From Streptomonospora litoralis (GTDB lineage Bacteria > Actinomycetota > Actinomycetes > Streptosporangiales > Streptosporangiaceae), in assembly GCF_004323735.1 (NCBI RefSeq), contig NZ_CP036455.1, positions 2,661,101 to 2,725,100 of the forward strand: a stretch of DNA of 64,000 bases. Reading direction: 5' to 3'. The translations under genes were made by a program, and so were the position numbers. The notes beneath the pieces are model-generated. The model worked only from the letters and a program-made list of their open reading frames with translations. It ran no database searches and was not told the DNA's origin. Positions 38,827 through 47,905 of this stretch are shown piece after piece. Numbering within the stretch: position 1 is the stretch's first letter; the number at the start of each line of letters is the position of its first letter.

Positions 38827-39290
38827 ATGACGCCGGACGAACCGGCATACCGGACATACCGGCGCCGGGTCGCCGTCGCACGCGCCACCGCCCGCGAACA
38901 GGGCCGGTGCCCGCCGCCCTCGTCGGGCGCCCAACCGGCGGGCACCCTGCCGATGGGCACGGGCTGGGCCATCCGCTACCGTCGCCGCCGCTTTTCCGTC
39001 CAAGACGCCTGGATGCCGCCCGGTGTCAAGGCCGCACAGTCGACCGCAGGCGCCACCCGGGGCTCAGAGCACTGCGTGTTACCGCCCGGTGCCGGGGCCG
39101 AACCACAGTGCAGCGCGGGCGTCGCCGCAGGCGGCGGCGAGCCGGGCGGATTCGTTCGGTCGCCGGGTTGCCGCCGGGCGGTGGCGGCGGCACGGCGAAG
39201 GTGCGAGAGTGTAGTCGGACGTCCTATTAGTTTCCGAGTTGTGCCCGCGCGACGGGCGGCGATCCCGCCCACGACTCAGGGGAGCCGGCA

Positions 39291-40469
39291 ATGGCCCACG
39301 AGCGCATCCTGCCCACACCCGAGGCCGAGGACCTGCTGGAGCTGGTCCGCGGCATCGCCGACAAGGAGTTGGCCCCCCGGGCCGCCCGCGACGAGGAGGC
39401 GGGCGTCTTCCCGCGCGACGTCTTCGACCTGCTGGGACGCTCCGGGCTGCTGGGGCTGCCCTATCCCGGCGAGTACGGCGGCGGCGACCAGCCCTACGAG
39501 GTCTACCTCCAGGTCGTCGAGGAGTTGGCCGCGCGCTGGCTGGCTGTGGGGCTGGGGCTGAGCGTCCACACCCTCTCCTGCTTCCCGGTGGCCGCCTACG
39601 GCACCGAAGCACAACGCGCGGCACTGCTCCCCGAGATGCTCGGCGGCGAGCGGCTGGGCGCGTACTGCCTCTCCGAGGCCCAGTCGGGCTCCGACGCCGC
39701 GGCCATGGCCACCCGCGCCCGCCCCGGTGGGGAGGGCTACGTCGTCGACGGCGCCAAGTCCTGGATCACCCACGGCGGGGTCGCCGACTTCTACACCCTC
39801 TTCGCCCGCACCGGTGGGCCCGACTCCGGCGGCCGCGGCATCAGCTGCTTCCACGTGCCCGCGGCCACGCCGGGCGTCCGGGCGGACCCGCCCGAGCGCA
39901 AGATGGGGATGTCCTCCTCACCCACCGCGGTCGTGCGCTTCGACGAGGCCCCGACCGCCGCCGACCGACGCATCGGCGAGGAGGGCCAGGGCTTCGCCAT
40001 CGCCATGGCCGCGCTGGACTCCGGCCGACTCGGCATCGCCGCGTGCGCCGTCGGTGTGGCCCAGGCCGCGCTGGACGCGGCCGCGGAGTACTCCCGCACC
40101 CGCCGCCAGTTCGGCCAGGCCATCGGCGACTTCCAGGGGATCGCGTTCATGCTCGCCGACATGGCCACCGGGGTCGAGGCGGCGCGGGAGCTGTACCTGG
40201 CGGCCGCCCGCCGGCGCGATGCGGGGCGCCCCTTCGGCACGCAGGCGGCCATGGCCAAGCTCTTCGCCACCGATACCGCGATGCGGGTCGCCACCGACGC
40301 CGTCCAGGTGCTGGGCGGCTCCGGATACACCCGCGACCTGCCCGCCGAGCGGCTGATGCGCGAGGCGAAGGTGCTGCAGATCGTCGAGGGGACGAACCAG
40401 ATCCAGCGCATGGTCATCGGCCGCGACCTGGCCCGGGCCGCCGACGCCGCCGAAACCGGGGCCCGATAG
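39291..40469 (+). CDS. Acyl-CoA dehydrogenase
   Basis: The 392-residue flavoprotein has the three-domain ACAD layout: helical N-domain, beta domain with the FAD/substrate stretch LGAYCLSEAQSGSDAAAMATRA, and a C-domain containing the VQVLGGSGYTRDLPAERLMREAK motif. The catalytic base region VEGTNQIQRMVIGR is near the end. It oxidises acyl-CoA thioesters to enoyl-CoA; the chain length is not predictable, though the form resembles short-chain or branched-chain enzymes. It stands alone, without an adjacent electron-transfer flavoprotein or thiolase. The ATG at 39291 follows GGGGAGCC. Confidence 0.93.
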   Translation: MAHERILPTPEAEDLLELVRGIADKELAPRAARDEEAGVFPRDVFDLLGRSGLLGLPYPGEYGGGDQPYEVYLQVVEELAARWLAVGLGLSVHTLSCFPVAAYGTEAQRAALLPEMLGGERLGAYCLSEAQSGSDAAAMATRARPGGEGYVVDGAKSWITHGGVADFYTLFARTGGPDSGGRGISCFHVPAATPGVRADPPERKMGMSSSPTAVVRFDEAPTAADRRIGEEGQGFAIAMAALDSGRLGIAACAVGVAQAALDAAAEYSRTRRQFGQAIGDFQGIAFMLADMATGVEAARELYLAAARRRDAGRPFGTQAAMAKLFATDTAMRVATDAVQVLGGSGYTRDLPAERLMREAKVLQIVEGTNQIQRMVIGRDLARAADAAETGAR

Positions 40470-40651
40470 CGGAAACGACTTCATAACAGGCGTCTCGCAG
40501 GACCTGGGCAGGTCACGACATCCGCTGATACAAGGGGGCGAGTGCCGCTGCGGCGTGGGTCACAAACCCGTGTGACGCAGTCGGCGTTTCCGCGGTCGGC
40601 GACCACCGGCCGCGGGTGACCGAAGGCGCGAAAAGATCGGCGGAGGCGAAT

Positions 40652-41884
40652 ATGGCCCAGGTCCGGCTGGCCGGGATCGGCAAGACCTACCCGGACGGCA
40701 CGAGCGCGGTCTCGGCGCTCGACCTCGACATCGCCGAGGGGGAGTTCCTCGTCCTCGTCGGCCCCTCCGGGTGCGGCAAGACGACCGCGCTGCGCATGAT
40801 CGCCGGCCTGGAGGAGATCACCTCGGGGACGCTGACGATCGGCGACCGCACGGTCAACCGCACCCCCGCCCGCGACCGCGACGTGGCCATGGTCTTCCAA
40901 AGCTACGCCCTCTACCCGCACTTATCGGTGCGCGACAACATCGCCTTCGGGCTGCAGCTGCGCAAACTGCCCAAGCGCGAGATCAAGCAGCGGGTGGAGG
41001 CCGCCGCCGAGACCCTGGGCCTGACCGAGCACCTCGACCGCCGCCCCCGCAACCTCTCCGGCGGCCAGCGCCAGCGGGTGGCCATGGGCCGGGCCATCGT
41101 CCGCCAGCCCCAGGCGTTTTTGATGGACGAGCCGCTGAGCAACCTCGACGCCAAGCTGCGGGTGCAGATGCGCGCCGAGATCTCCCGCATCCAGCGCGAC
41201 CTCGGTGTGACCACCGTCTACGTCACCCACGACCAGGTCGAGGCGATGACGCTGGGCGACCGGGTCGCCGTGCTGAAGAAGGGCGTGCTGCAGCAGGTCG
41301 CCGCACCCCAGGAGCTCTACAACCATCCCGCCAACCTTTTCGTCGCCGGGTTCATCGGCTCGCCGTCGATGAACCTGTTGCAGGCGCGCATCGAGGCCGA
41401 CGGCCCCGGAGCCCGCCTGGATCTGGGCGGCCACACGCTGGCGGTGCCCGCCGAGCTGCTCGCCGAGCGCCCCCGCCTGCGCGAGTACCTCGGCCGCGAC
41501 ATCGCCGTGGGCATCCGCCCCGAGGACATGGACGACGCCGAACTCGGCCACGAGGACCCCGGCGCCGTGCTCACCTCCACCACCGACCTCGTCGAGGCGC
41601 TCGGCGCCGAGCTGCTGGTGCACTTCCGGCTGCCGGCGCCGCCCGTCGTCACCGAGGACACCAAGGAGCTGGCCCGAGACGCCGGCGCCGACCAGGTCGA
41701 CGCCGCCACCCCTGACAGCGACGTCATCGCCCGGTTCAGCCCCCGATCGCAGGCCCGCACCGGCCAGCCGGTGCGGGTGCGGGTCGACACCGCGCGCCTG
41801 TACTTCTTCGACCCCGCCACTGGAGACGCCGTCTGGGGCGACGCCGTCTCCGCCACCGAGCAGAAGGAGGGAACACATGCCTGA
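40652..41884 (+). CDS. Sugar ABC transporter ATP-binding protein (MsiK/UgpC type)
   Basis: The 410-residue ATPase has Walker A GPSGCGKT, Q-loop FQSYALYPH, signature LSGGQRQRVAMGRA, Walker B FLMDEP, and a C-terminal OB/TOBE regulatory domain. An insertion (around PPVVTEDTKELARDAGADQ) lies in the TOBE region. It should energise the transporter encoded by the next three genes. CGGAGG precedes the ATG at 40652. Its end overlaps the start of the binding-protein gene by eight bases. Confidence 0.93.
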   Translation: MAQVRLAGIGKTYPDGTSAVSALDLDIAEGEFLVLVGPSGCGKTTALRMIAGLEEITSGTLTIGDRTVNRTPARDRDVAMVFQSYALYPHLSVRDNIAFGLQLRKLPKREIKQRVEAAAETLGLTEHLDRRPRNLSGGQRQRVAMGRAIVRQPQAFLMDEPLSNLDAKLRVQMRAEISRIQRDLGVTTVYVTHDQVEAMTLGDRVAVLKKGVLQQVAAPQELYNHPANLFVAGFIGSPSMNLLQARIEADGPGARLDLGGHTLAVPAELLAERPRLREYLGRDIAVGIRPEDMDDAELGHEDPGAVLTSTTDLVEALGAELLVHFRLPAPPVVTEDTKELARDAGADQVDAATPDSDVIARFSPRSQARTGQPVRVRVDTARLYFFDPATGDAVWGDAVSATEQKEGTHA

Positions 41885-43190
41885 GCACATGTGGAGAGGA
41901 CGCGCCGCGCTCGCGGTGACCGCGGTCGGCGCGCTGGCGGCGGCGACCGCCTGCAGCCCGGGATCGACGCAAAGCGGGGGTTCCGGCGACCTGGCGGGCG
42001 TGGAACTGCTGGTGGCGGCCAAGTGGACCGGCGTCGAGGAGGAGAACTTCACCGAGGTGCTGGCCGGGTTCGAGGAGGAGACCGGCGCCACTGTCACCTA
42101 CGAGTCCACCGGCGAGGACACCGGCGCCTACCTCGGCCCCAAGATCGAGGCGGGCGAGCCGCCGGACGTGGCCATCCTGCCCCAGCCCGGCCTGGTCCAG
42201 GAGTACGCCGCCCAGGATGCGCTCGTGCCGCTCTCCGGCGACGCGGCCACCGCACTGCAGGAGAACTACACCGACTACTGGCGCCAACTGGGCTCCGTCG
42301 ACGGCGAAGCCTACGGCGTGCTGCTGAAGGCCGCCCACAAGTCCATCATCTGGTATCGGCCCGACGCCTTCGACCAGGCGGGCGTCACCCCGCCGGGGAC
42401 CTGGAGCGACCTCACCGGCACCACCGCCACCACGCTCTCCGAGGCCGGGATCACGCCCTTCGCCATGTGCGGCGCCTCGGGCTGGACGCTGACCGACTGG
42501 TTCGAGAACGTCTACCTCTCCCAGGCCGGACCGCAGAAGTACGACCAGCTCGTCGCCCACGAGATCCCCTGGACCGACGACAGCGTCGTGCAGACCCTGG
42601 AGACCCTCGCCGAGGTGTGGGGCGAAGAGGAGTGGATGGCCGGCGGCACCCAGGGCGCGGTGCAGACCGACTTCCCCACCTGCGTCTCCGAGGTCTACGG
42701 CCAGGAGCAGGCCGCCATGGTCTACGAGGCGGACTTCGTGGCGGCGAGCGCCGAGGAGGCCGGCGCGACGGTGGGCGAGACCGCCCAGGCGTTCCCGTTC
42801 CCGGCCGTGGGCGAGGACTCCGACGCCCCCGTCGTGGTCGGCGGCGACATCGCCGTGGCCATGAGCGAGGCCGAGGGCGTGCAGCGGCTGATGGCCTACC
42901 TCGCCTCGCCCGAGGCCCAGACCACCTGGGCCGGGCTCGGCGGCTACCTCTCGGCCAACTCCCAGGTGGAGGCCGGCGCCTATCCCGACGAGTTCACCCG
43001 GACCCTGGCCCAGACCATCCTGGAGGCCGGCGACGACGTCCGCTACGACCTCTCCGACCAGGTACCCAGCCAGTTCGGCGCGACCGAGGGCAAGGGCATG
43101 TGGGCCGCTCTTCAGGACTTCCTGCGCGACCCCTCCGACCCCGAGGCCGCGGCCGAGAAGCTCGAACAGGCCGCTGCGGCGGCGGAGTAG
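41877..43190 (+). CDS. Sugar ABC transporter substrate-binding lipoprotein
   Basis: The 437-residue protein has a lipoprotein signal with the processed Cys at C26 (LAAATACSPGS). It has an extracytoplasmic binding-protein family 1 fold (VELLVAAKWTGVEEENFTEVL, then VAILPQPGLVQEYAAQ). It resembles alpha-glucoside-type (AglE) binding proteins. The ligand is not determinable; an oligosaccharide is likely. Translation is coupled to the ATPase gene through the ATGCCTGA overlap. Gene order ATPase, binding protein, permease, permease differs from the usual binding protein-first order. Confidence 0.93.
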   Translation: MPEHMWRGRAALAVTAVGALAAATACSPGSTQSGGSGDLAGVELLVAAKWTGVEEENFTEVLAGFEEETGATVTYESTGEDTGAYLGPKIEAGEPPDVAILPQPGLVQEYAAQDALVPLSGDAATALQENYTDYWRQLGSVDGEAYGVLLKAAHKSIIWYRPDAFDQAGVTPPGTWSDLTGTTATTLSEAGITPFAMCGASGWTLTDWFENVYLSQAGPQKYDQLVAHEIPWTDDSVVQTLETLAEVWGEEEWMAGGTQGAVQTDFPTCVSEVYGQEQAAMVYEADFVAASAEEAGATVGETAQAFPFPAVGEDSDAPVVVGGDIAVAMSEAEGVQRLMAYLASPEAQTTWAGLGGYLSANSQVEAGAYPDEFTRTLAQTILEAGDDVRYDLSDQVPSQFGATEGKGMWAALQDFLRDPSDPEAAAEKLEQAAAAAE

Positions 43191-43265
43191 CCCCGACATG
43201 CCTCCCTCCACCGACACGCGACCGCAACGTCTCCGGGGACGCGGCGGCGACGGCGAGGCCCTCCT

Positions 43266-44618
43266 ATGACCGCCGCCGAGACCGCATCCGACGCCCCCGC
43301 CGCCGCGCAGGCAGGCGGCCCCGCCACCGGGCGGGGCCGCCTCGGCCCGCCGCCCTGGCTGGCCCTGTTCTTCCTGCTGCCGGCACTGCTGTTCCTGGGA
43401 ATCTACGTCGTCTACCCGATCCTGTTCTCGGTCTATAGGAGCCTGTGGGACGCGCCGGGTACCGAGTTCGTCGGACTGGACAACTACGTACGGATGTTCA
43501 CCCGCGCCGACACCTTCACGGCGCTGCGCAACAACGTCATCTGGATCGCGGTGGCACCGGCCGTGGTGACCGTGGCCGGGCTGATCTTCGCGGTGCTGAC
43601 CGAGCGCATCCGCTGGTCCACGGCCTTCAAGATCGTGGTGTTCATGCCGATGGCGATCTCCTTCCTCGCCTCCGGTGTGATCTTCCGGCTCGTCTTCGAG
43701 CAGGACCCCGAGCGGGGCCTGGCCAACGCGGTCATCACCACGGTCCAGGACACCGTCGCCCCGACCGGCGCCTACCCCGACGCCCGTCCCCGCGAGCAGG
43801 TGCCGCTGGAGGAGACCTCCGGCGGCGGCTACCGGCTCACCGACCCCGTCTCCCCGGGCGACGCGGTGGCCGTCCCGCTGGTGGGCGTCTCGCCCGACGA
43901 CGTGCCCGGCGACCCTGAACCCGCCCGCACCGCCGAGACCGAGCAGGGCGCGGTCACCGGAACGGTATGGATGGACTTCACCCGCGGAGGCGGCGGCGAG
44001 GAAGGCGTCGCCGACCCCAGCGAGACGGGGCTGCCCGCCCTGCGCATCGAGGCGGTCCGCGACGGCGAGGTGGTCGCCACCGCGGCCACCGCCTCCGACG
44101 GCACCTTCGCCCTGACGGGACTTGAGGGCGAGGGCTACACGCTGCGGCTGGCCGCATCCAACTTCTCCGAGCCCTACAACGGCCTGACGTGGCTGGGGCC
44201 GACCCTGATCACGCCGTCCATCATCGCCGCCTACCTGTGGGTATGGGCCGGGTTCGCCATGGTGCTCATCGCGGCGGGCCTCTCGGCCATCCCCCGCGAG
44301 GCGCTGGAGGCCGCCCGGGTCGACGGAGCCACCGAATGGCAGGTGTTCCGGCGGGTGACGGTCCCGCTGCTCTCGCCGGTGCTCATGGTGGTCTTCGTGA
44401 CCCTGATGATCTACGTGCTGAAGATTTTCGACCTGGTGTTCGTGATCGCCCCGGGGTCGGTGCGTGCCGACGCCAACGTGCTGGCCCTGGAGATGTGGCA
44501 GGTCTCCTTCGGCATCAACGACCAGGGGCTGGGCAGCGCCTTGGCGGTGTTCCTGCTGGTGCTGGTCGTGCCGGCGATGATCTTCCAGATCCGACGGTTC
44601 CGCCGGGAGGAGACATGA
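43266..44618 (+). CDS. Sugar ABC permease (MalF type) with extracellular insertion
   Basis: The 450-residue permease is about 150 residues longer than usual. Two helices near 37-60 and 85-120 are followed by FKIVVFMPMAISFLASGVIF. Residues ~150-305 then form a hydrophilic insertion ending in a beta-sandwich-like repeat (LRIEAVRDGEVVATAATASD, GTFALTGLEGEGYTLRLAAS). Helices then resume with LIAAGLSAIPREALEAARVD, the EAA loop that contacts the ATPase. The insertion occupies the same place as the MalF P2 loop in E. coli. Confidence 0.9.
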   Translation: MTAAETASDAPAAAQAGGPATGRGRLGPPPWLALFFLLPALLFLGIYVVYPILFSVYRSLWDAPGTEFVGLDNYVRMFTRADTFTALRNNVIWIAVAPAVVTVAGLIFAVLTERIRWSTAFKIVVFMPMAISFLASGVIFRLVFEQDPERGLANAVITTVQDTVAPTGAYPDARPREQVPLEETSGGGYRLTDPVSPGDAVAVPLVGVSPDDVPGDPEPARTAETEQGAVTGTVWMDFTRGGGGEEGVADPSETGLPALRIEAVRDGEVVATAATASDGTFALTGLEGEGYTLRLAASNFSEPYNGLTWLGPTLITPSIIAAYLWVWAGFAMVLIAAGLSAIPREALEAARVDGATEWQVFRRVTVPLLSPVLMVVFVTLMIYVLKIFDLVFVIAPGSVRADANVLALEMWQVSFGINDQGLGSALAVFLLVLVVPAMIFQIRRFRREET

Positions 44619-45544
44619 GCGCACAGATCGAGCCGGCCGAATCCGCCGAGCGCGAGGCACCGGACGCACCGGGCGATCGCGAGGGGGCGCCGCGGCGCTC
44701 GACGGCCGCGCGCCTGGTGGCCCGCAGCGGTTCCGGACTGGTGCAGGTACTGCTGATTCTCATCGCGCTGTTCTGGATGCTGCCCACACTGGGCCTGCTG
44801 TTCTCCAGTCTGCGCTCGCCCGCGGACAACGCGGCGTCGGGATGGTGGGCCGTGCTCACCGAGCCCTCCCAGCTCACCCTGCGCAACTACGCCGACCTGC
44901 TGGACAACCCCGACTTCGTGGCCTCCTTCGGCAACACGGTGCTGATCACGGTGCCTGCCACGGCGATCATCGTCGTGGTGGCCTCCCTGGCCGCCTACGC
45001 CTTCGCCTGGCTGGAGTTCCCCGGCCGCGACTGGCTCTTCCTGGGCGTGGTCGGGCTGCTGGTCGTGCCGCTGCAGGTGGCGCTGGTACCCATCTCCAGC
45101 CTCTACGGCGGGACCCCGCTGTACGGATCGATCGCCGCGGTGGTGCTGTTCCATGTCGGCTTCGGACTGCCGTTCGGGATCTTCCTGCTGCGCAACTTCT
45201 TCGCGGCCATCCCGCGGGACCTGCTGGAGGCGGCGCGGATGGACGGCGGCAAGGAGCTGACGATCTTCCGCCGGGTGATCCTGCCGCTGGGCGGTCCCGC
45301 GATCGCGTCGCTGGGGATCTTCCAGTTTCTGTGGGTGTGGAACGACCTGCTGGTGGCCCTGGTCTTCGCCTCCGAGGCCAGCCAGCCCATGACGGTGGCC
45401 CTGCAGTCGGAGATGCGCCAGTTCGGCGCGAACATCGACGTGATCTCCGCGGGCGCGTTCCTGTCGATGGTGGTGCCGCTGCTGGTGTTCTTCGCCTTCC
45501 AGCGGTATTTCGTGCAGGGCGTGATGGCCGGAGCGGTGAAGTAG
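44615..45544 (+). CDS. Sugar ABC permease (MalG type)
   Basis: The 309-residue permease has six helices and the EAA motif ARMDGGKELTIFRRVILPLG that docks on the ATPase. An acidic N-terminal tail of ~35 residues precedes the first helix (VQVLLILIALFWMLPTLGLL). The ATG overlaps the stop of the MalF-type gene (ATGA), so the two are translationally coupled. With the three preceding genes it completes an importer for an oligosaccharide, probably alpha-glucoside-like. Confidence 0.93.
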   Translation: MSAQIEPAESAEREAPDAPGDREGAPRRSTAARLVARSGSGLVQVLLILIALFWMLPTLGLLFSSLRSPADNAASGWWAVLTEPSQLTLRNYADLLDNPDFVASFGNTVLITVPATAIIVVVASLAAYAFAWLEFPGRDWLFLGVVGLLVVPLQVALVPISSLYGGTPLYGSIAAVVLFHVGFGLPFGIFLLRNFFAAIPRDLLEAARMDGGKELTIFRRVILPLGGPAIASLGIFQFLWVWNDLLVALVFASEASQPMTVALQSEMRQFGANIDVISAGAFLSMVVPLLVFFAFQRYFVQGVMAGAVK

Positions 45545-45609
45545 CCGCACGCCACCGGCGGCGGTCGTGCGGGGGCGGCCCGCGCAACCGCCGCACGGAG
45601 ACACCGCGA

Positions 45610-45640
45610 GGGGCCGGCATCCTGGGAGGATGCCGGCCCC
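45610..45640. terminator. Terminator after the sugar ABC operon
   Basis: A 14-bp perfect stem (GGGGCCGGCATCCT paired with its complement) encloses a GGG loop at 45624-45626. It lies 65 bp after the operon and before the convergent ATPase gene, so it may act in both directions. Confidence 0.7.
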
Positions 45641-45827
45641 TGGGCGTATGCGGGGACTCAGCCGCGGCGGCTCCCGCCGCAAAGCGGCGCCGTGCAGAGG
45701 CCGGCGGGCCCCGGCGCCGACGCGCGGGGCCCGCCCCTCGCCGCGGGCCGAACTCGGCCGCCGCCTGTGCGGGCGGCGGCCGGCGAGAGGGGAGAACGGC
45801 CCGCCGCGGTCGGGTCGGTATCGGGGG

Positions 45828-47033
45828 TCAGCCGGTCTGGCCGATCGCCAGGCCGCTGTCCTTGTCGAAGTAGTGCAGCTGGCTGACGTCGATCGACAGC
45901 GAGATCTTGCCGCCGGGGCGCACCGCGCTGCGCGGGCTGACGCGGGCGGTGAACACCGACTTGTCCCCGGACAGCGGCAGGCCGCCCTCACCCTCGCTCT
46001 CGTCGGCCGCGTCGGCGGCCAGCGCCGCGGCCTCCTCGTGGCGCACCGGGGGCGCGTTCACCGAGAAGATGACGTTGATCTCGGTGCCGAGCTCCTCGGT
46101 GATGTCGGCGACGGCGTCCATGCTGGTGCCGTTGCCCGAGATCGCGGCGTCCTCGAAGTCGGAGGGACGGATACCCAGGATGATCTGCTTGCCCATGTAG
46201 TCGCGCAGGCCCGGGCGGGCGTCGACGATGGAGCTGGGGACGGTCAGGGCGTGCTCGGCGAACTTCAGCACGGCGCCGGAGCCGTCCTGCTGCAGCTCGG
46301 CGTTGACGAAGTTCATCGCCGGGGAGCCGATGAAGCCCGCGACGAAGAGGTTCGCCGGGTGGTCGAACAGGTTCTTGGGGGTGTCGACCTGCTGCAGGCG
46401 GCCGTCGCGCAGCACTGCGACACGGTCGCCCAGGGTCATGGCCTCGGTCTGGTCGTGGGTGACGTAGACGGTGGTCACGCTCAGGCGCTCGTGGAGCTGG
46501 TTCAGCGAGGCGCGCATCTGCACACGCAGCTTGGCGTCGAGGTTGGACAGCGGCTCGTCCATCAGGAACGCCTGCGGTTCGCGGACGATGGCCCGGCCCA
46601 TGGCCACGCGCTGGCGCTGACCGCCGGAGAGGGCGGCGGGGCGGCGCTTGAGGTAGGACTCCAGGCCCAGCATGGACGCGGCGTCCTGGACGCGCTTGGC
46701 GATCTCCTGCTTGGGGATCTTACGCAGCTTCAGGCCGAAGGCCAGGTTCTGCTCGACCGTCATGTGCGGGTAGAGCGCGTAGTTCTGGAAGACCATGGCG
46801 ATGTCGCGGTCCTTCGGCGGGCGGTCGTTGACCACGTCGTCGCCGATGTAGAGGTCGCCGCCGGTGATCTCCTCCAGTCCGGCGATCATCCGCAGCGCCG
46901 TGGACTTGCCGCAGCCCGAGGGGCCGACGAGCACCATGAACTCGCTGTCGTGGATTTCCAGGTTGAGGTTGTCGACGGCCTTGACTCCGCCGGAGTACAC
47001 CTTGTCGACGCCGTCCAGGACGATCTTCGCCAT
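45828..47033 (-). CDS. msiK: Multiple-sugar ABC importer ATPase (MsiK-like)
   Basis: The 401-residue ATPase has Walker A GPSGCGKS, Q-loop FQNYALYPH, LSGGQRQRVAMGRA, Walker B FLMDEP and a TOBE domain with an acidic insertion (ESEGEGGLPLSGD). In Streptomyces, MsiK is a single ATPase shared by many sugar importers that lack their own, and this free-standing gene fits that role. It converges on an operon that has its own close paralogue. ATG at 47033. Confidence 0.9.
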   Translation of the reverse strand: MAKIVLDGVDKVYSGGVKAVDNLNLEIHDSEFMVLVGPSGCGKSTALRMIAGLEEITGGDLYIGDDVVNDRPPKDRDIAMVFQNYALYPHMTVEQNLAFGLKLRKIPKQEIAKRVQDAASMLGLESYLKRRPAALSGGQRQRVAMGRAIVREPQAFLMDEPLSNLDAKLRVQMRASLNQLHERLSVTTVYVTHDQTEAMTLGDRVAVLRDGRLQQVDTPKNLFDHPANLFVAGFIGSPAMNFVNAELQQDGSGAVLKFAEHALTVPSSIVDARPGLRDYMGKQIILGIRPSDFEDAAISGNGTSMDAVADITEELGTEINVIFSVNAPPVRHEEAAALAADAADESEGEGGLPLSGDKSVFTARVSPRSAVRPGGKISLSIDVSQLHYFDKDSGLAIGQTG

Positions 47034-47905
47034 GGGTTAACAGCTCCCGTGTCCGTCGCCCGTCCCGGCTGCGGGAGCGGGCTCTTCCGCTGTGCTGATC
47101 ACTCTGTATCGATCTGTTGACCAACATCGAACACCACCGAAGCCGTTCTGTCGATAGTTCGTCCTGTTTCGATCCGATAGCGTCCACATTGTGAGACGGC
47201 GGAGATCGGGTGGATCCGGAGGCGACGAGCGCCCCGCGCCCGCACCGCGGCTGAACGGTGCGGGCGCCGCGGTGGGCGGTATCGGCCGAACGCGCGCGGC
47301 GCGAAGGCCGGTCGGCCTCATCGGGCGCCACCGGATTCACGTGCGCACACGCGCGGCGCGAGTACGGTCCGAGCGGCGCCAAGGCGGCGCAGGGCCCGTC
47401 GCCGACCGCCCGCATGGGCGCCGCTCCAAGGCATCGTTCCAGCTCAGCGCGCTGGATCGGGGTCATATGCCGGAGTCGCGGGCGATGCCGGCGGACTGGC
47501 GTGCGCACATCCGGGTGCGTTAGCCTGGCGACGGTTGCCCGGATCCGGTCGCCCCCGCGGACCTCCGCGTGCGTGAGCGGGCCCGAGACCACTCCCCGAC
47601 ACGTCGGCGAAGCGTTGCGGCGCACGAGTGGGAGTCTGGGTAATCTACTGACCAGTCCAGCACTGGACGGACCGGTCGAGCGGTCCGGTCGTTGTCTTGC
47701 CGGACGTCGCGCCACGCACCAGGCGCGGCCGTCGGCCTGATAAGGACCGGGGTTCCGCGACCGGGCGGGGGGTTGGACCCGGAGAAGGCCCGGACATCCA
47801 GTAGACAACGGTCTCCGCGCTCGCCGCCGACGAGACGGATCCGGTCCGAAGGGTGATTCGGGCCTTTTCCGCGTCCCCCCATCCACAGGCGAAAGCGAGC
47901 CAGGC
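47034..47905. other. 872-bp intergenic region between msiK and lnt
   Basis: No protein-like frame. The first ~160 bp (47090-47200) is AT-richer and includes an inverted repeat TGTTG-AC-CAACA near 47116-47127, likely the msiK promoter and operator zone. Near the right side, TAATCT at 47641-47646 may be a -10 for lnt, giving a ~250-nt leader. That leader contains GTCCAG-CA-CTGGAC (47655-47668) and GGACCG-N6-CGGTCC (47669-47686) hairpins. Confidence 0.5.

Larger units (their letters stand above)
38388..39290. other. 903-bp gene-free region with clustered inverted repeats
   Basis: No supported gene. Between 38624 and 38826 lie three adjacent inverted repeats, described separately. Further right, GGTGCCCGCCG (38906-38916) pairs with CGGCGGGCACC (38936-38946). 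A frame starting at ATG 38827 (MTPDEPAYRTYRRRV...) has coding-like third-position GC for about 70 codons but then runs into unrelated text, so it may be a gene remnant. Confidence 0.6.

Noticed and set aside
41736-44669. A 977-codon minus-strand frame across the sugar ABC genes
   Set aside because: Antisense shadow; His/Gly/Asp-rich text with no domain.
47191-47523. A 110-codon frame in the msiK-lnt spacer
   Set aside because: Arg/Ala-rich translation, no SD, and overlapping frames on both strands are equally open.
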